Assembly: GCA_037951165.1 (NCBI GenBank)
Contig: JBBDHG010000097.1
Span: forward strand, 4,840,001 to 4,904,000
Direction of reading: 5' to 3'
Length of the DNA: 64,000 bases
Source of the DNA: Lophius americanus
Lineage: Eukaryota; Chordata; Actinopteri; Lophiiformes; Lophiidae
Every line of letters begins with the position of its first letter. Within the stretch, counting starts at the first letter, position 1. Made by a program: the position numbers and the translations under genes. Shown piece by piece: positions 13,528-26,330 of this stretch. The notes under the pieces were generated by a model. The model ran no database searches. It saw only the letters and a list, made by a program, of their open reading frames with translations, and was not told the DNA's origin.

Positions 13528-14971
13528 CGACACCATCCAAGTCAGCATGTCATACCAATATAACTGCAATGTCTAAATTTATCAGTGTCACCACTGACGG
13601 TGGCGTATTAGGGATGGTATAGCTTTGGCTGCTGAGAGCTGGAGGATTCAAATGCCGATATCTTGACCCCCATGTGACACAGTTCATTTGGTTTGAACTG
13701 TGTCAATTCTTATCCAAAACATGAATCATTTATACAAATCCTTCCGTGAGACATTCGGCCCTTTCGTGACCCCCATTTGATAGCCGAAGTTAAAAGTCTC
13801 AGCCACTGCTGTGAAAATATGCAACTCAGCAGCTCTGTAAAAACCCTACCACTATGCGAGAAACACAAGAGTGCGTCACAACAAGACCGATGGGGCGGGT
13901 TTCATTATCGTTACTCGACTTTAATATATGCTCAGTCACTCTGCAGTCTCCCAACAGAGATGGTTGTTCCGGGTCACAGACGCTGCTATCACATACAATA
14001 ATGTCAGGGGCGACATCAGAGACCAACGCAAAGAGTGGGTGCGATAGGATAGTTCACTGCCAGTGCAATATTCACTTCCACTAGCTTGTCTAATGAATAG
14101 TACATATAAAAATCAATAGTGCATATTTCGTGTTGGACTATTACTGTGATATACTTAATCGTTCTGCTTAATTGTGATCTACCAGAACAACCGTCAGCAT
14201 GGGTGTGGTTTGTAAAGATGAGAAACAGTCAAGCTCTGAATCCTTCCATTGTCGAAATGTTATGATAAATCTGTGTGCAGTGTTTTGGTTTCTGATAAGG
14301 AGTCAGACTCATGCCTCTGTAACCCAAACCAGACGTCACTGTGTCTTACTTGGATCTAAAACATCATGTCCCTGTCAACACAACTTCATTTTTTAAATGA
14401 ATGGAGGCTATTTATGGTCTAAATACCCGCCTGATGCGCAACTGCTTCTTTATAAACTTTTATTAGTTCATATTGCAACCAGTCGTGAACTCTAGAGTGA
14501 ACACAAAATTAAAAGTAGTTCAAAGAGAGATAGATACTTCATACGTGTAGATTAACGGTTTTTCAAACGAACTAAGGGTGATAGAAAATAGAAGCTCATT
14601 TTATCCACTAAATCAAAAAAAACAACTACCTCAGTCATCTGGAGTCGACAAATCGCCTGATCATCCCTCCTAAACACTAAACTACAAATGCATCAATAAA
14701 TAACAACCACCTTTTCTGTGGGGAGCCGAGAGAGGATTGTATCGTTTTCGGACATATTTATTGTTTTAGGATATATGCAATGGAGACCACTCCGCAAACT
14801 CAACTTAAAAATCAGTTTTCTAAGGAGACAGCAAAATACTGAAAAGCCATAACATAACATTTATTCACTTATTTGTTATTTCAGCGTAATGGCATCTGTC
14901 AGTGGCTGGCATCTATTCGTCAGATAGAGAATATTTCCCCCTGAAGTTAATGTGGTAGAAGTGGTAGAGAA

Positions 14972-15205
14972 ATGAGTAAGTATATGGGTCAGTGGGACTT
15001 TGACGAGGACCAAATCAGGATGGTTAGACGACTTGGTATGGGTGGTTATTTTACTACCATGGTGACCTAAGGAAGGACAACTGATGAACTGGCGACAGGG
15101 TTATGGGCTCACGTGGCTCACTCTTGCTTTTCAATCCCACAGGAGAGCTACTATAGCACACATTAGTGAAAGAGTGGATGTTGGTTCTGACAGAAAGAAA
15201 GGATC
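14972..15205 (+). mobile_element. Tc1-like remnant (family A), N-terminal transposase part
   Basis: Plus-strand words GACTTTGACGAGGACCAAAT, GGTTAGACGACTTGG, AAGGAAGGACAACTGATGAA, CTGGCGACAGGG and AGGAGAGCTACTATAGCACA follow the order of the DNA-binding half of the same Tc1-like family as 4480-4925, with a short deletion and no open frame. Confidence 0.65.
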
Positions 15206-16253
15206 TGCTAGGAAAAGCCAGAACATTTGACTTATTTTGAAATTAGTAAGAAAAGTTAAAGTAATTTGTTATTAGTTGTTGCCAACCCTTGCTACAGGGT
15301 ATAACAGTGGGCAATATGATGTTATTGCATTTAATCAGGTCTTATTTCCTTCTCACCATGAGGCATTGTGAAATATTAAAGATAATGTGGACACATTGGA
15401 TATCTGTGTTTCAACACTGTGCAGGCTATTTCAGTTGTTTTGATTGCTCAGGCGCAAAGGCACTGTCTGACCTCCTGAAATTTAACTCTCTACCTACAGG
15501 GGAAGTGAAATTAACATGGATATAAATCGTGCTTCCTCGCTGAACTGGTGGCATCACAAAGAACTATCTGTACCTGCTTTCCGTGGACATGGAGGACAAT
15601 CTTAATCTCTTAATCATAAAATCTATTTTCCTAAAGTTGACATAGTGCGACATACATACAAAGTAGGTGTGAAGTTATAATTTTCAAGCGAAGTTCCTTT
15701 CGCCTCCTTAATAGATAAGTCAGCGACACACACCTACGAATCATTACGTAATCCAGTAGCCCACACAAACACCAAGAAGTCAGGGGCAAACCCTTTAAGT
15801 GTCCGTAGTTACTAATATTAACCAGTAGCATCAGCAAAAGTAGCTCATACGTCATTCATTTATCATCAGTCGCACAGTGGCGAGTAAGTTTTCGCATTTT
15901 GAAGGTTGACCTCATGTGCTTTCCTTTGCTTGTGATGGTGGCAGAGTTTTCATGTGTGATCATATGCTGTCATGCATTCCTTGGGTGACACCTCAGGAGC
16001 GCTGGAAGGAGATCGTGTTCCTTCCCTCATGCACACTCACAAGAATGCACATGCACATATTCTCTTCCAGCTGGGTGTTAAGTTATAGATGCGAACTCCC
16101 AAACACCCACTCGCTCTATTTTCAGTAGATCGTCCACAATCGTGCCAGCTGCTGCCAGGAAGGTGACATCACATGATATTTGCGACGCCTTCTGAGCCAT
16201 GTGATCTGAGGGTATCCTTATATGTTGGTGTTTTAAGTTAGTTAGGGTTGGAT
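15206..16253. other. Intergenic DNA, nothing recognised
   Basis: Frames of 70-78 codons occur on both strands without recognisable domains. No RNA gene or repeat identified. Confidence 0.5.
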
Positions 16254-16580
16254 TTTTACCTCAACCAAGGAGGTAATGTTTTCAGCCATTTGCTTGTCGG
16301 TTTGTCAGAAGGATGATGCAAAAACTACGGAACAGATTTCCATAAAAGGTTTATGGGAGGCCAAAATGTGGTAAATATACTGTAATTTATTGCAGCTCTG
16401 TTTGATTTTCCACTTTCACATTTTGAGGTACTTTCAATATTTTCTTTAATTTCTAAGAGAATAATCCCAAAAAAAAGCATATTTAGGAGATGATGTCTAG
16501 GATTGTGTGCAATTTGTTGCTTGCGGTTGCAAATTCAGTTTGGAAGCCAAAAGCGGTGCATGTCCTTAGGGATACCTTGT
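16254..16580 (+). repeat. Dispersed repeat, AAGGAGGT family
   Basis: Starts TTTTACCTCAACCAAGGAGG and TAATGTTTTCAGCC; continues with CAAAAACTACGGAACAGATT and later CATATTTAGG and GTGTGCAATTTGTTGC. The same beginning recurs at 25008, 33032 and 40767 and, reversed, at 29297. A non-coding fish repeat; class not assigned. Confidence 0.55.
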
Positions 16581-16844
16581 TTTCCTAAAACTCCCTGTCA
16601 AGGTTGCAGGTGTTGTACACAAGGACATCGTGTGTCACAATCATATAACCGGAAGAACCTTTGAACAGCACTCATCTATCAATCAGGTTGCTTCAGGAGG
16701 AGGCAAACGTATAACAAATGTCCCAGAATCCATGTAAAAAATATGATGGAGTTTTCCTGTACTGTATTTTTTTTTAAATTAAAGCTGTTATATGTTTTAT
16801 TTGATTACGTCTGAATCTCTTAAACCCAGCCAAAAATGGGTCTC

Positions 16845-16915
16845 CAGCCAACGTGCTATTAGTGCTGGCCCGGGTAAAAGGAGAGGGTTGTGTCAGGAGG
16901 GGCTTCTAATTTATG
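16845..16915 (+). mobile_element. Short fragment of the LINE leader seen at 10270-10340
   Basis: GTGCTGGCCCGGGTAAAAGG then GAGGGTTGTGTCAGGAGGGG parallels the 10.27 kb stretch with CCCAAGCCCAGATAAATGGG and GTGTCAGGAAGGGCATCC. Confidence 0.5.
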
Positions 16916-18090
16916 GAGCGCGGTGATGGCCACTAAAGGGAAGAAGATTTCTGAATCTGAAATCATTCTATAGGCTTATGTCTGAATTTGTAGAATAAAA
17001 AAATAGGGAATTTTGGTGAAAATCCCGGTCCTGGACTGCCACAGTGAATTCTGTACAGTTAAGTAAGTTATATTTGAAAAATAAAAAAACAGCCAATAGA
17101 AGTATCCGATTATAATAGGAGTACATTTTAAAGCCCGTACTTATCTTTTTTGAGTGAAGAAATTGAATCGACACTTCAACGTTGACTTGAGTCTTTTTTT
17201 TTTTTTTTTACATAAGTAACTGTACTTGTACTTAAAGTAAAGAAATGTAAATTGCCACCTCTGGTATCCCGTGTTCAACAGCTGAAGAAGAAGCAGGGAG
17301 CATAGACAGAAGCAGATGTAAAATAATACCCTACAATCCCCTGCTTGACCATTACCCTAGTCCCATCCTAAAAAGAAACACAAAAACACACACACCTGTT
17401 ACAGATGGATTTAAATAGACATAGTGTGTATTCATGGAGTTATTTTATTTTTTTAATCGATGCATTTCCTTGTTTTTTACTTTAAAGCTTCACTTGCTAC
17501 CTCCACCTTCTTACCTCCACCATGGAAGTTATGCCTGTACCCATTTCTTTTGGCTGTTTTATTTGTATGCAGGTTTGCACTAAAACAACTGGTAAGACTT
17601 TTACACAACGTAAGAAACGCTGCATGTGCGGGGAAAGAATTAATGTAATTTATGTACGGATAGGTGGAGTGAGGCATTGGTCAGGGGGACTTAAATGGAA
17701 ATGTCCAGATTATTTGACCTTCGCAGAGGTATGACCTCCACAGACTGCCATTAAAGACCATTATACATCATATCTGTTATAATGAATATTCTATAAATCA
17801 AATGCCAAAATCACTGAAAATGAACACCATAGCTGGCAAGAATAACAATGGACAAATTACAATAATTGATTGAACCACTAAAATAAATTAAAATAAATCA
17901 CTCTTATACTATATATAAATGTAATGTTCATCTTGCAAAAAATTAAGCAATCCTTAATTTCTTGGAAAAAATATCCAAAGGTATCATCATTAACTTAATA
18001 AGGACATTATGATGTTTAATAAGTGCCACACCTGCAGGTGCTTACAGCAGCTTATCCGAAAGTGCTGAAAAAGCCAGTATCAATTGTACA

Positions 18091-18131
<41 letters not shown>

Positions 18132-20295
18132 TCATGGTTATGAAACATGGTTGGAAACAAGAGCAGCGTCTAGAAAAGGAATCAGATAAAGTCCTTCTAA
18201 TTGACAAGTGAGCTGGCTTCCACTTCACTGGTGTGTATGTGTGGTATATTTTTGCGTTGCTGGTGTGTGGCAGGTAGAGTTACAGGACTATATGTCAGAG
18301 ATTAGTTCAGAGGCTGGCGGTACAGGTGCCAAAGAATGGAATGAACCTCATTTCATAACTTCAAATACAAATGTGCAGCTCACCCTGTGTTAATTAGTGC
18401 ATCTCCCATCTGTGCTAATCCAAATGCATAAGACAGACAGCACAGAGGAAGTATCAGTTAACAGCAAAGGGCTTACACACTTAAATTGTTGGAAGTCATG
18501 TGGGAGACGAGCAGAGTACAATAATCTCTAGTCAATGCAGGATAAGAATCTGGACTTGTGGTCCGGCTATAGGATTAATAAAAAAACTAAAAAGGTCACT
18601 TCATTCTGCCAGCTGCATGACTTTAAACCCAGGGATTACCAGGCCTTGAGCCATGGAACTATATCCACCAAAGCATGATGATTCTTATGAACGCTTGACT
18701 TTTAGTGTAGTGCAACCCTGATTCTACAGAGAATGATGGAAGGAAGGGAAATGATGGAAGATCATCGTCTATCCAAGGTCAGTGTGTATGGAGAGCTGTC
18801 CTCTGGTTCCCTCAGGCTTAGGAAACTCCCAAGAAGCAATGCAACCAGCCAAAGCGAACCAGGTGCCGGTTGTAAGCTGGTGCCAGAACCATTCGGAATA
18901 AATTCAACAAGTGATCTTAATGAAAATGTTGTTGTTTATGCTTTCGACCATGTGGATGCATTGCTATGGAATTTGGTGTCATGTTCCTACTCAAAAAAAA
19001 GATGTGATGACTGCTAAAAATAGGAGAACACTGAATATCAGCTTTGCACAAATTAAGAGAGCAAGAGGGAAAAAGGCAGATAAGAAGGAAAAACAATAAC
19101 GACAAAACACCATGGACAGAAAATTATTATTATTTTTCTTCGAAAGCAGCAAAATCTAATTTGGAACACATTAGCAGATGTTATGTCATTTTAATTTCAT
19201 TGTCTCATCAACCTGCTATCTACTTTCATATATCTAGCTCCAACTTGACTCAAGTTCATTAGGCATTACTAATTAGGTGCCAACTGGCTGAAACTCGGAA
19301 TTAGCGCCAAAACAGCTATTTCAACATTTCTAGGTGATCTTAAATTGCAAAATTCTCTATTTTTTCTGCTGAAACTGGACATTTGCATTTTAGATTAACA
19401 TTCTGTGTTGTGATATACATTTTGATTTAATATTCATCGTTTATATTTATATGTAGTCTTTATATTTACATTTGGATACATTATTAAGATTTAGATTGAA
19501 AATGTAGATGAAAGATTAAACATTTATATTAAATAAATAGGACAATGCCCATAAATGTTGCTATAAATGTGATTACAAAGTTGCTATTAAATTTTCACAT
19601 GTATGTTTTAAACACTGTTTGGAGTTAAATGTGACAGGATGTTTTCTGTTAATTTCCCAAAATACCTCCAGCAGACGACACAATGGCGGCCTGGGTGTGT
19701 GTGATACTTTGACGGCGTCAGTGAATCTGTGGAGTGTATTCTGGACGCAGTGCTCTGAGATGTTGTCTCTGACTTTGTCCACTCATGTGTCCTAATTAGA
19801 AGTATGTTTAAAGTAGCACTCTGTTGATTGAGTCATGGTTGATTGATTGCACAAGTGTAGCTAATTGGTAACTTCGTAATGATTCTGCGCCGCAGTCGGG
19901 TGAATCAGCACATAACGCTTATACAAGCTACTACAGGTACAGTCAAGAGGGCAGACACAGAAGACTCCGACGAGTGTGGGGAGTGAAGGCTAGCCCCTTC
20001 TGTCACTTCATGTAGAACCTTGAGTTCTTCCATTCTAATGACAGCAACATCTTTCTGAAGGATCATGTTCACTGCCTTACTGCAAACAGAACACCAGGTC
20101 TCAATCAAACATAGGATGTGAGGGATGTGCTTGGAAAAATAAGTCCAACCCTTCAGGGGAAGGAAATAAAGTACAAATGCTTTGTTACTGTACTTACTGT
20201 ACTATATTTTTTCCATTATCAGTACTACACTTTTTACCTTATTCCCTATACGTGAACATAAATGTCTGTTTACTTTTTATGATACCTATGCAATA
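16916..20295. other. Intergenic DNA with a TA microsatellite, no gene
   Basis: Contains a T run at 17192-17209 and TA repeats at 18098-18128. A 94-codon frame at 18733-19017 and others show no domain. A 25-base stretch at about 19975-20000 resembles Tc1 family A (GGGGAGTGAAGGCTAGCCCC) and may belong to the 20.3 kb remnant. Confidence 0.5.
18098..18128. repeat. TA microsatellite
   Basis: An uninterrupted TA run of about 31 bases. Confidence 0.95.
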
Positions 20296-20484
20296 CTTAG
20301 GAAGCCCCACATCGCAGCTTATAGGGCTTAAAGGATCTGCTGCTAACGTCTTGGTGCCACATACCACAACACACCTTGAAAGGTCTGCTGGAGTCCAAGC
20401 CTCAGTGCTGTTTTGGCAACAAAAAGGAAACCTACACAATATTACAGGTAAAAGGTGGTTCTAATATTACTGTTCATCAGTGCA
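20296..20484 (+). mobile_element. Tc1-like remnant (family A), C-terminus and 3' terminal repeat
   Basis: The plus strand carries GGCTTAAAGGATCTGCTGCT, AACGTCTTGGTGCCACATAC and CCTACACAATATTACAGG, the transposase C-terminal end, then CTAATATTACTGTTCATCAG and TGCA, an altered copy of the family's terminal repeat (compare TAATGTTATGGCTGATTGG at 24424). Confidence 0.75.
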
Positions 20485-22020
20485 CGCCCATAAGAAAAAG
20501 AGATAGTTCTTTTTTGTGAGCATAAAATGACTTTGGGGAAGAAATCTCAATATGTGGGAGGCACAACTAAATCTAATTTCCCATCACAAAAATAATGTCA
20601 GCTGTTAGGAAAATGCTCCACTCATCAGAAAAGAAAAATCAAGTAGCATGTGAAAAATGCATCCCCTGTGTATTCTGAGTGTCCCCAGGTCTGTGATATA
20701 TACAAACCTTGGGAACAAACCTTTGAAAGTCTGACTGAAGTACAGAGAAAGAGGTCAGCTGTTTCCTTCCAGGGCTACTCTTCGGTCTAAGAACATCATC
20801 GTCAGACTCTTCATACTGACAGTATGCAAACAAGGTGACTGTCCCCAACCCAGATTGGATCAGGTAAAGATTCAGACAGCTAAGATACTAATACAAAAGA
20901 TTCAAAACGGAAACTAGGCGTCAGAAATAGGTTGAATCAATAATTGGCTAGTGGTCGCCATGTGAGGCCGGCTTACAGCCCAGTCCCATCCCTTGAAATC
21001 CCCCCTGACTTTTTAAAACAAGTGTTAAACAATGTCTTTGTGTTTTGCAATGTCCTAATAATGCAGTAGTTTCTACGGGGAACTTCAATAGAGTGCTAAG
21101 GTAGCCCATTTGACCCTTTCTCACATAACACCAAAGTCACATGTTACAAAGACATCAAATCTAAAATAGACAGAAAGGATGGAAAAGGCCAAATGTAAAT
21201 AAAAAAAGTGAAACTAAATCATTGACTGTCTTAATATCTGTATACACTCCAAACTGAAATTCTATGTCTCTCATTAAATGGAAACTCCTTCCAGATTTCA
21301 TTGAAATCTATCCATTTATTAAGCATAATACATGAAATTGTTTAAAAAAAGAGCCTTATTTTGTGATATGAAAGAGGGCAAAACCAACTTTCTGAAACTG
21401 TGCCTCTCTATTTGGATACACTCATTTAACATTTAATAGGTAGTTCCTTGTGTGGTGCAATGGAGGCTATACTGTGGTAAATGTGTAGGTTGTTTTGAAG
21501 TTCTGGTTACGTTTGATTAAATGGAATCAGTGAGAATATTCTTCAGCTTTGTTTGTTTATCTCAGTAGTCTATTCTTATTTCTTAAAAAACGAAAGGAAT
21601 TGTTTGTGTTTGATTGTTGTTTCGCTAATGTTTATAGTGTTACTATTATCGCCTGGTGCCAAGTGCTAAGTCCAATGTTGTTTAGTCTGTTTGAAAATAA
21701 TCAGATGCATAAATACAAATTCGTACAGACAGTAGTACATATATAATGTTTATATAAATTTAAAGAATGTCCAGAAGAATAACTTCCACTAACAGTGAGT
21801 GGGAGAAAAATGGAAGAAGAGAGAGGGATGGAAAATCCATTAGCCAGGTCCACATGGTCAAGAGGTGAGGTACAAACCACAGGAAACATTCCCGCACCGG
21901 CAAATCAACTTGTACCCACTGCTGAGGAACGCCTCCGTTACCATAGCAACCTAAATGTCAGGGACTTGCAGAGAGATGGGGAAGTAAAGTTAAGAAACGA
22001 CAGCTCAGGTAGTGTTTGTC
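20485..22020. other. Intergenic DNA, nothing recognised
   Basis: No gene, RNA or clear repeat found; a CT microsatellite follows at 22021. Confidence 0.5.
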
Positions 22021-22046
22021 CTCTCTCTCTCTCTCTCTCTCTCTCT
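22021..22046. repeat. CT microsatellite
   Basis: An uninterrupted CT run of about 26 bases. Confidence 0.95.
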
Positions 22047-22459
22047 TAAAGAGCTGTGGGTGAGTGCACTTATGTCTATACCCCAATACCACAACACCAT
22101 ACAACTCATTAAAAAGGAACTACTTGCTGCAACTATTTCTTGGTGAGAACAAAGGTTGGGCTCAGTGACTTTGCATAGCATCTCCAAATGATGCTGTCAG
22201 AGCTTGATAGCTTTGAAAAAAACCCAATTTCTTTGATGGAAATGTAGGCTATGTTTTTTTATTCACCACATTTTGATATGTTAAATTTTATTCACATGTA
22301 AGTTAGGAAAAAAACAACTTTTAACCAATTTAATAAGTTTGCCATAACTACACAGGTAAAGTCATCCATAGTGACATAATAGCAAAAGAATTCAGCATAT
22401 AATGTTAATTTACAGCTTATAATGTTCATTTCAGCCAATTGTATCTTTGACCTCATTCT

Positions 22460-22630
22460 TTAGACCTCTACCCAGAGCTCATGACCATAGATGAGGGCTG
22501 GAACACAGATGGACCGGTAAATGGAGAGCGTTGTCTTACGACTCAACCATTTCTTCACCACAACAGACCGATACGACGCCTGCATCACCGCCGACCCCCT
22601 GTCCATCTCTCTTTCCACTTCCCCATCGCT
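22460..22630 (-). mobile_element. Non-LTR retrotransposon fragment (reverse transcriptase C-terminal side)
   Basis: The minus strand encodes GSAVMQASYRSVVVKKWLSR and TTLSIYRSICVPALIYGHEL followed by W. YRSI.VP.L.YGHELW is the conserved text after the thumb of many fish LINE polymerases. It differs from the RTE-like copy at 10.2 kb. About 170 bases remain. Confidence 0.75.
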
Positions 22631-24330
22631 CGATAACAACAAACATCCGCTGAGAATTTTTTTGGTTCTCCCACTAGACACCTTAAGAGCATCATAGTTA
22701 TTTTTAGTGAGACTTGAGACTAGGGGGCGTATCTCCCTCCAGAACACTGTTTGTTTACACTGCGCAGCCATGTGCAAAGGCAGATAAACCCTGTCTCAGA
22801 TGAAAAATTAGGATTTTGTTTGTTGCTTTTGCTGTTAAACATGAAGACTAAACTTTTCTCAATCAGCTATGTGTCATTAGAATACTAATCATATGTGCAT
22901 ATAGGAAATGATAACCTCTCCCCTCATTTCTCTGTAAGATCAAATTGTCTAACCAGGCAGCGTTGTTCAAATACCAACCAGGAAGTTGTTGCTGCCCTGC
23001 TCATTTATTGCCTAAATGTTTTCAGAAATATATTTCCCTCTACATTTTAGCTGTACAGACATGTTTGTGAAAAACCAACAGTGTTTTGTTTTCTATATTG
23101 TGAAAACAACCAACCTGTAAAATCGGGAAGTTCTGATCAAATGTAAATCATGATAGAGTTCACAGCCTTTGTCATCCTGAAATGAGAAACATATTATATA
23201 CAAACGCTAAACTGTAATATTAGAGTGTTTATTACCATATCGCAAAAGCCAAAACCACCCTTTACCAAAAATACAGGGTATTTATTGGTCAAAGTGTTTT
23301 TGGACTCTCATAGCGTTGTTGAGCAGTGCTGTTAAATGTGATTTCTCTGGTTAGAACCTTAAAATATTTGCATCCCTCTCTAGTGCATAGTTTTATGACC
23401 AGATCATCTTTCCTGTCAAAAACTCAGACAGAAAGAAGTAATTTTACAAGCATGGAGCAAACAATGAAAACTATGCATTGATATGAAATTATTTTACGGC
23501 TGACAGGAAACGCTACTAACATTTTACTTTTAAATATTTTTGTAAAATAATTTAAGAATGCAGTTGATCACAAGGGAGAGAAGGAACTCAAGTGAAATTA
23601 CCCACTTAACCAAGGTGGAAAAAGAAGAAGAAAAGGTGACAGGCGGGATGGACGCAGAGGTGAAGATGGATATGCTCAGTGGTGAAGGAGGGAGAAGGAG
23701 AGGAAGGCAGAGTGAACTGAAGCCATAAAGCCCAAGGGAGGGGACCAGAAGGGAATCGGTCAGCTTGTTCCCAGAGAAGCTTCCCAGCAAATCACTGCGT
23801 GACACACACACACAACCACACACACAGAGGGGGAAGAGAGAGAGAGAGAGAGGGAGAAAGAAAGAATAGCATACACACAATTGTGTACATATAGATGAGA
23901 GCGATGCATACAGACCATAAAACTAAAACTCATTCAGTGTACTCCATGGATGGTGCAGATCATTTACAGCTGTTGCCTTGAATCCTGCAAAACTGACCTA
24001 CCCTCCACTGATGCAGTGTTACTGACCTGAAAACTATCGACCTGGACGACCAGAAACTCTGACATTTAACTTGTTGACAATGTTTCAACAACTACAAGCC
24101 ATCCCAGGAACACGAGAATTCTGCAGTATGCAAATAGATTGTATTGCATTTAAAACAACTGAATGTTGATCATCATAAATCAAGTCTGGTTTCCACAGAA
24201 CAGATGAGCCTTTCTCATCAAACTGTGAAATGTAACATCACCTAACCTTCTAACAAAACAAAACCATCTCACCTAGTTTCAGAACTATGTCAAAACAAGA
24301 TTTTGGCTCACTTCACTGGTGTTTTTAGGG
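22631..24330. other. Intergenic DNA, no gene; short CA and GA tracts
   Basis: The stretch 23800-23865 holds short CA then GA runs. The minus frame at 23530-23880 is only a translation of this low-complexity DNA. Confidence 0.5.
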
Positions 24331-24448
24331 AGTCAATGCTGTTAGAAACAAGTCAGAACACAAAGTGCTTTGCAGGCTTATTTCAACAGTAAAATGGAGC
24401 TACACCAGACAAGCCAGGTGTTCTTAATGTTATGGCTGATTGGTGTAT
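24331..24448 (+). mobile_element. Tc1-like remnant (family A), internally deleted, with 3' terminal repeat
   Basis: GTCAGAACACAAAGTGCTTT and GCAGG match the middle of the transposase gene. The DNA then jumps to TTCTTAATGTTATGGCTGAT and TGGTGTAT, the terminal inverted repeat. Everything between is lost. Confidence 0.65.
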
Positions 24449-25007
24449 AGTTCCCACTTCCAACATCTTCGTGGATCCAGGCTACTACCAAACAATGTAT
24501 ATAAAGCTCTGTTACAAAAACATGGCCCAGTATTGTCAAGGCTGCTCATATGACAATACAGAGACTGGTTACTGGAAACCTGGTGGCCTCAGTTAACTGC
24601 ATGAACAGGGAGGTCAGTGAACTGAAGACTAATGTGTTGTGATCCACGCAGTTACTCCAGAGGCTGAAGTGAGCACCAACCGCAGCTCTGATGCAACTCC
24701 TATAATTCCACATTTGCTGCTCAGAACAGCAGGTGTCGGGATGCGAAACAGGGAAACAGAAGCTAACATTGGACTGAATGCTGGGCAGCTGGTTGGCTAT
24801 CAGATCACCTGCTACGTTTCTTTCCAGGCAGAGTGGAAAACAACATGCAAGAGCTGGGATAGAGCTGCAGGTACAGGAAGGCCATGTGTAAATATATGAA
24901 TATGTCGGAATTACAAAGGTCAGACACGTTTAAATTTAGTATGGGTCAAAATTGTATTTTGGGAAGGTTCATGCTCTCTCATATGGTCACAGCTCCATGA
25001 TGCTTTT

Positions 25008-25365
25008 ACCTTTGTGAAGGAGGTCATGTTTTCACTCCTGTCCGTTTGTTTGTTTCTGAGAAGGATTATGTAAAAACTACAGGGCGGATTTGTACGAAAT
25101 TCTACCCAGATGTAGGTTTTGGCATATTCTGATGATTAAATGTTGGTGACGTTACTGGTTTCGCATTTAGAATATAATATAATAAAATAATAATTCAACA
25201 GAGACGCTGAAGGGGAAAGCGCAGGACACGACAGGCTACAGAGTATTTGAGAGTTACTCAGAGAGTATTTAGGGGCTGGCAATAGCTCAGACATTAATGG
25301 AGAAATCTGCACGGATGTTCCTAAACCTTACTGTTGTGCCTTGGTGGAGGTTTGCTTTTTTCTAG
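25008..25365 (+). repeat. Dispersed repeat, AAGGAGGT family, near full length
   Basis: Starts CTTTGTGAAGGAGGTCATG and TTTTCACTCCTGTCCGTTTG; contains AAAAACTACAGGGCGGATTT; ends CCTTGGTGGAGGTTTGC. It is the only copy here with both ends recognisable. Confidence 0.6.
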
Positions 25366-25448
25366 TACTTTGGTGGATCAGTTTGCGCTGTGAAACAAGC
25401 TACACCTCGCAGAAATGTCGGCCTAATAGAGACGATTTCTCAAAAATT

Positions 25449-26330
25449 AGTGATGAGAGTCACCCTTAACATTATAACCATTTGCCTAATATTGTGTAGG
25501 TACTAGTGTTGGTGCTAAGACAGCGATGACATGTCGAGGCATGGACTCCACAAGTCTTGTTAGTTGGGCATAGATTGAATTTGCTTGTCCAGCACATCCC
25601 AAGGATGTTCTATTGGATCTGGGTCTTTCAGCAGAAAATTGCCCAAAACACTGCACTGCCTTGCTCCCATAGTGCATCCTGGTGTCATCTTCACCAAAGG
25701 TAAATGATGCACATGCACATTTCCATCCACATGATAAATGGAAATGGACTGTACTTATATAGAACTTTTCTAGTCTACTCCTCTCACCACTCAAAGTTAT
25801 TTACACTGCAAGCCAGCCATCACCCATTCTCACAAACATTCATACAGTGACGATGGAGGCTGCGATGCAAGGCACTACATGCTCATCAGGAGCAGTAATC
25901 ATTCGCGCCATCATTCACACACTAATGGAAAAGCCATTGGGAGCAACTTGGGGTTCAGTATCTTGCTCATGGACATTTCGACATTTGGACTGCAGAGGCC
26001 GGGGATGGAACTACTGACCTACACATAAGTGGACAAAAACGAGCAACTGAGCCACTGACTGTGGCTCAGTTGGCAGCGGTCATCCACTTACCAATGGCTT
26101 TTCCATGTGTGTGTGAATGATGCGATGAATGGTTACCGCTCATGATGAGCAGGTGGCGCATTGTATGACAGCTTTGGTCATCAATATGTGACTGATTGTG
26201 TAAATGGGTGAATTCTGGCTCAAATTGTAAAGCGCTTTGAGTGGTTGAACAGATTAGAAAAGCGCAATACAAGTATAGTCCATTTACCATTTATCAGACA
26301 AGACCAACTTCTTGCATAAGAATAGGAGTC
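25449..26330 (-). mobile_element. Tc1-like remnant (family A) split by a nested MITE
   Basis: The left part, 25449-25732, starts with a terminal repeat (CCTTAACATTATAACCA, then TTGCCTAATATTGTGTAGG) and contains GTCGAGGCATGGACTCCAC, TTGTCCAGCACATCCCA and CATAGTGCATCCTGGTG. It stops at CATCCACATGAT. The right part resumes at about 26295 with ATCAGACAAGACCAACTTCT, the text that follows in an intact copy. The DNA between is the separate element at 25733-26298. Internal deletions also exist; transposase is dead. Confidence 0.7.
25733..26298. mobile_element. Non-autonomous inverted-repeat element (MITE-like)
   Basis: The left end GATAAATGGAAATGGACTGT is the near-exact inverse of the right end ATAGTCCATTTACCATTTATC. 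Interior words such as GTTCAGTATCTTGCTCATGG, AAAGCGCTTTGAGTGG and AGAAAAGCGCAATACAAG are typical of an abundant teleost repeat. About 566 bases, no coding frame, inserted into the Tc1-like remnant. Confidence 0.65.

Larger units (their letters stand above)
11791..14971. other. Intergenic DNA with two microsatellites, no gene
   Basis: AT-rich. Contains the AATG repeat at 12400, a CA repeat at 13495-13527 and the short tail at 12550. Overlapping frames of 66-76 codons around 13.78-14.08 kb on both strands have no family resemblance. Confidence 0.5.

Noticed and set aside
18733..19017. Plus-strand frame of 94 codons
   Set aside because: No domain, no family resemblance and no splice or promoter context.
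24639..24899. Plus-strand frame of 86 codons after a Tc1-like remnant
   Set aside because: Suspected to be more transposon sequence, but no transposase motif could be aligned, so it is left unassigned.
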